Of a stretch of 6,805 bases of DNA, positions 6,599 through 6,805 are shown one piece after another. Position 1 is the first letter of the stretch. Each line of letters begins with the position of its first letter. Source of the DNA: Candidatus Mediterraneibacter stercorigallinarum. GTDB lineage: Bacteria > Bacillota > Clostridia > Lachnospirales > Lachnospiraceae. The notes under the pieces are model-generated. The model was given only the letters and a program-made list of their open reading frames with translations, made no database searches and was not told the origin of the DNA. The stretch is from NCBI GenBank assembly GCA_019116185.1, contig DXCD01000114.1:1-6805 (forward strand), given 5' to 3'. Made by a program: the position numbers and the translations under genes.

Positions 6599-6805
6599 AC
6601 GGATGTAATCCGGAATATGAGCACTGTTCGACAGACATAAATCTGGATTTGTCGGGGAGACGACCGATGGAGATAACGTCCGAAAACCGTAGTATATTTT
6701 AAGACGTATTCGTGGCGGGCGGGGATGTGGCTCAGGTTCCGGCTCCACGATTTGGGAAAGACGTAAAAGGAATGGGATACAGCTAAAAACAATTTCAAAG
6801 CGGAC
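6599..6805 (+). other. 207-nt region downstream of the DUF368 gene without a recognised gene
   Basis: No gene, RNA family or strong intrinsic terminator is recognised. Immediately after the stop is a short CGGAT/ATCCG stem (6600-6612) with no T run. Further on, GGGGAGA (6654-6660) is spaced 6 nt from an ATG (6667) that opens an 11-codon frame ending at 6702. TCGTGG (6710-6715) pairs with CCACGA (6745-6750), with an alternative GTGG (6727-6730) able to compete for the same CCAC. These could belong to the leader of a gene beyond the window edge, or be chance. I found no match to riboswitch consensus sequences I know. Confidence 0.4.

Noticed and set aside
6421..6798. Minus-strand open frames at 6421-6798 and 6500-6748 as a convergent gene
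   Set aside because: They overlap the well-supported DUF368 gene by a large part of their length and show no domain or ribosome binding site.
6710..6805. Possible guanidine-type riboswitch, suggested by CTCAGGTTCCGGCTCC
   Set aside because: Only a few bases resemble the conserved GGGTTCCG block. The other conserved blocks that I know (ACTGGTCCGAGAG and the downstream GGCGGGA element) are absent.

Overview
The window looks like chromosomal housekeeping DNA from a low-to-mid GC Clostridia member of the Firmicutes (Bacillota), most plausibly Lachnospiraceae. Three things point there: a PolC-type replicative polymerase, an MEP-pathway isoprenoid gene (ispG) directly upstream of it, and strong AGGAG-type ribosome binding sites with sigma-A style promoters. 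The family-level placement is an inference from gene content and order; no ribosomal RNA is present to confirm it. I see no mobile element, CRISPR array, tRNA or rRNA.

Layout. On the minus strand, reading right to left, a perfect-consensus promoter (5612-5640) precedes a 132-residue single-pass membrane protein of unknown function (5183-5581). After a 135-nt GC-rich gap comes ispG (3977-5047, 356 residues, all Fe-S ligands present). A 62-nt gap follows, then polC (from 3914 to the window edge), which starts at TTG and is cut by the edge after 1304 codons. polC reads without a stop through its N-terminal region, OB fold, PHP domain split by a 3'-5' exonuclease, zinc-binding region and the polymerase active site. 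On the plus strand, divergent from all of this, lies a DUF368 integral membrane protein (5753-6598), the family recently assigned as polyprenyl-phosphate transporters (PopT). Its AT-rich upstream region carries a plausible promoter whose -10 lies inside a perfect 7+7 bp inverted repeat. The last 207 nt (6599-6805) hold no recognisable gene.

How the genes fit together. IspG makes HMBPP, the precursor of the isoprenoid building blocks used for undecaprenyl phosphate, and DUF368/PopT is thought to return that lipid carrier across the membrane for reuse. The locus therefore pairs supply and recycling of the cell-envelope lipid carrier, next to the replicative polymerase. In many Clostridia ispG-polC is preceded by dxr and rseP; here the slot is occupied by the small membrane protein. 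No unmistakably new system is visible. The best leads are that small protein under a very strong promoter upstream of two essential genes, and the operator-like dyad controlling the DUF368 gene.
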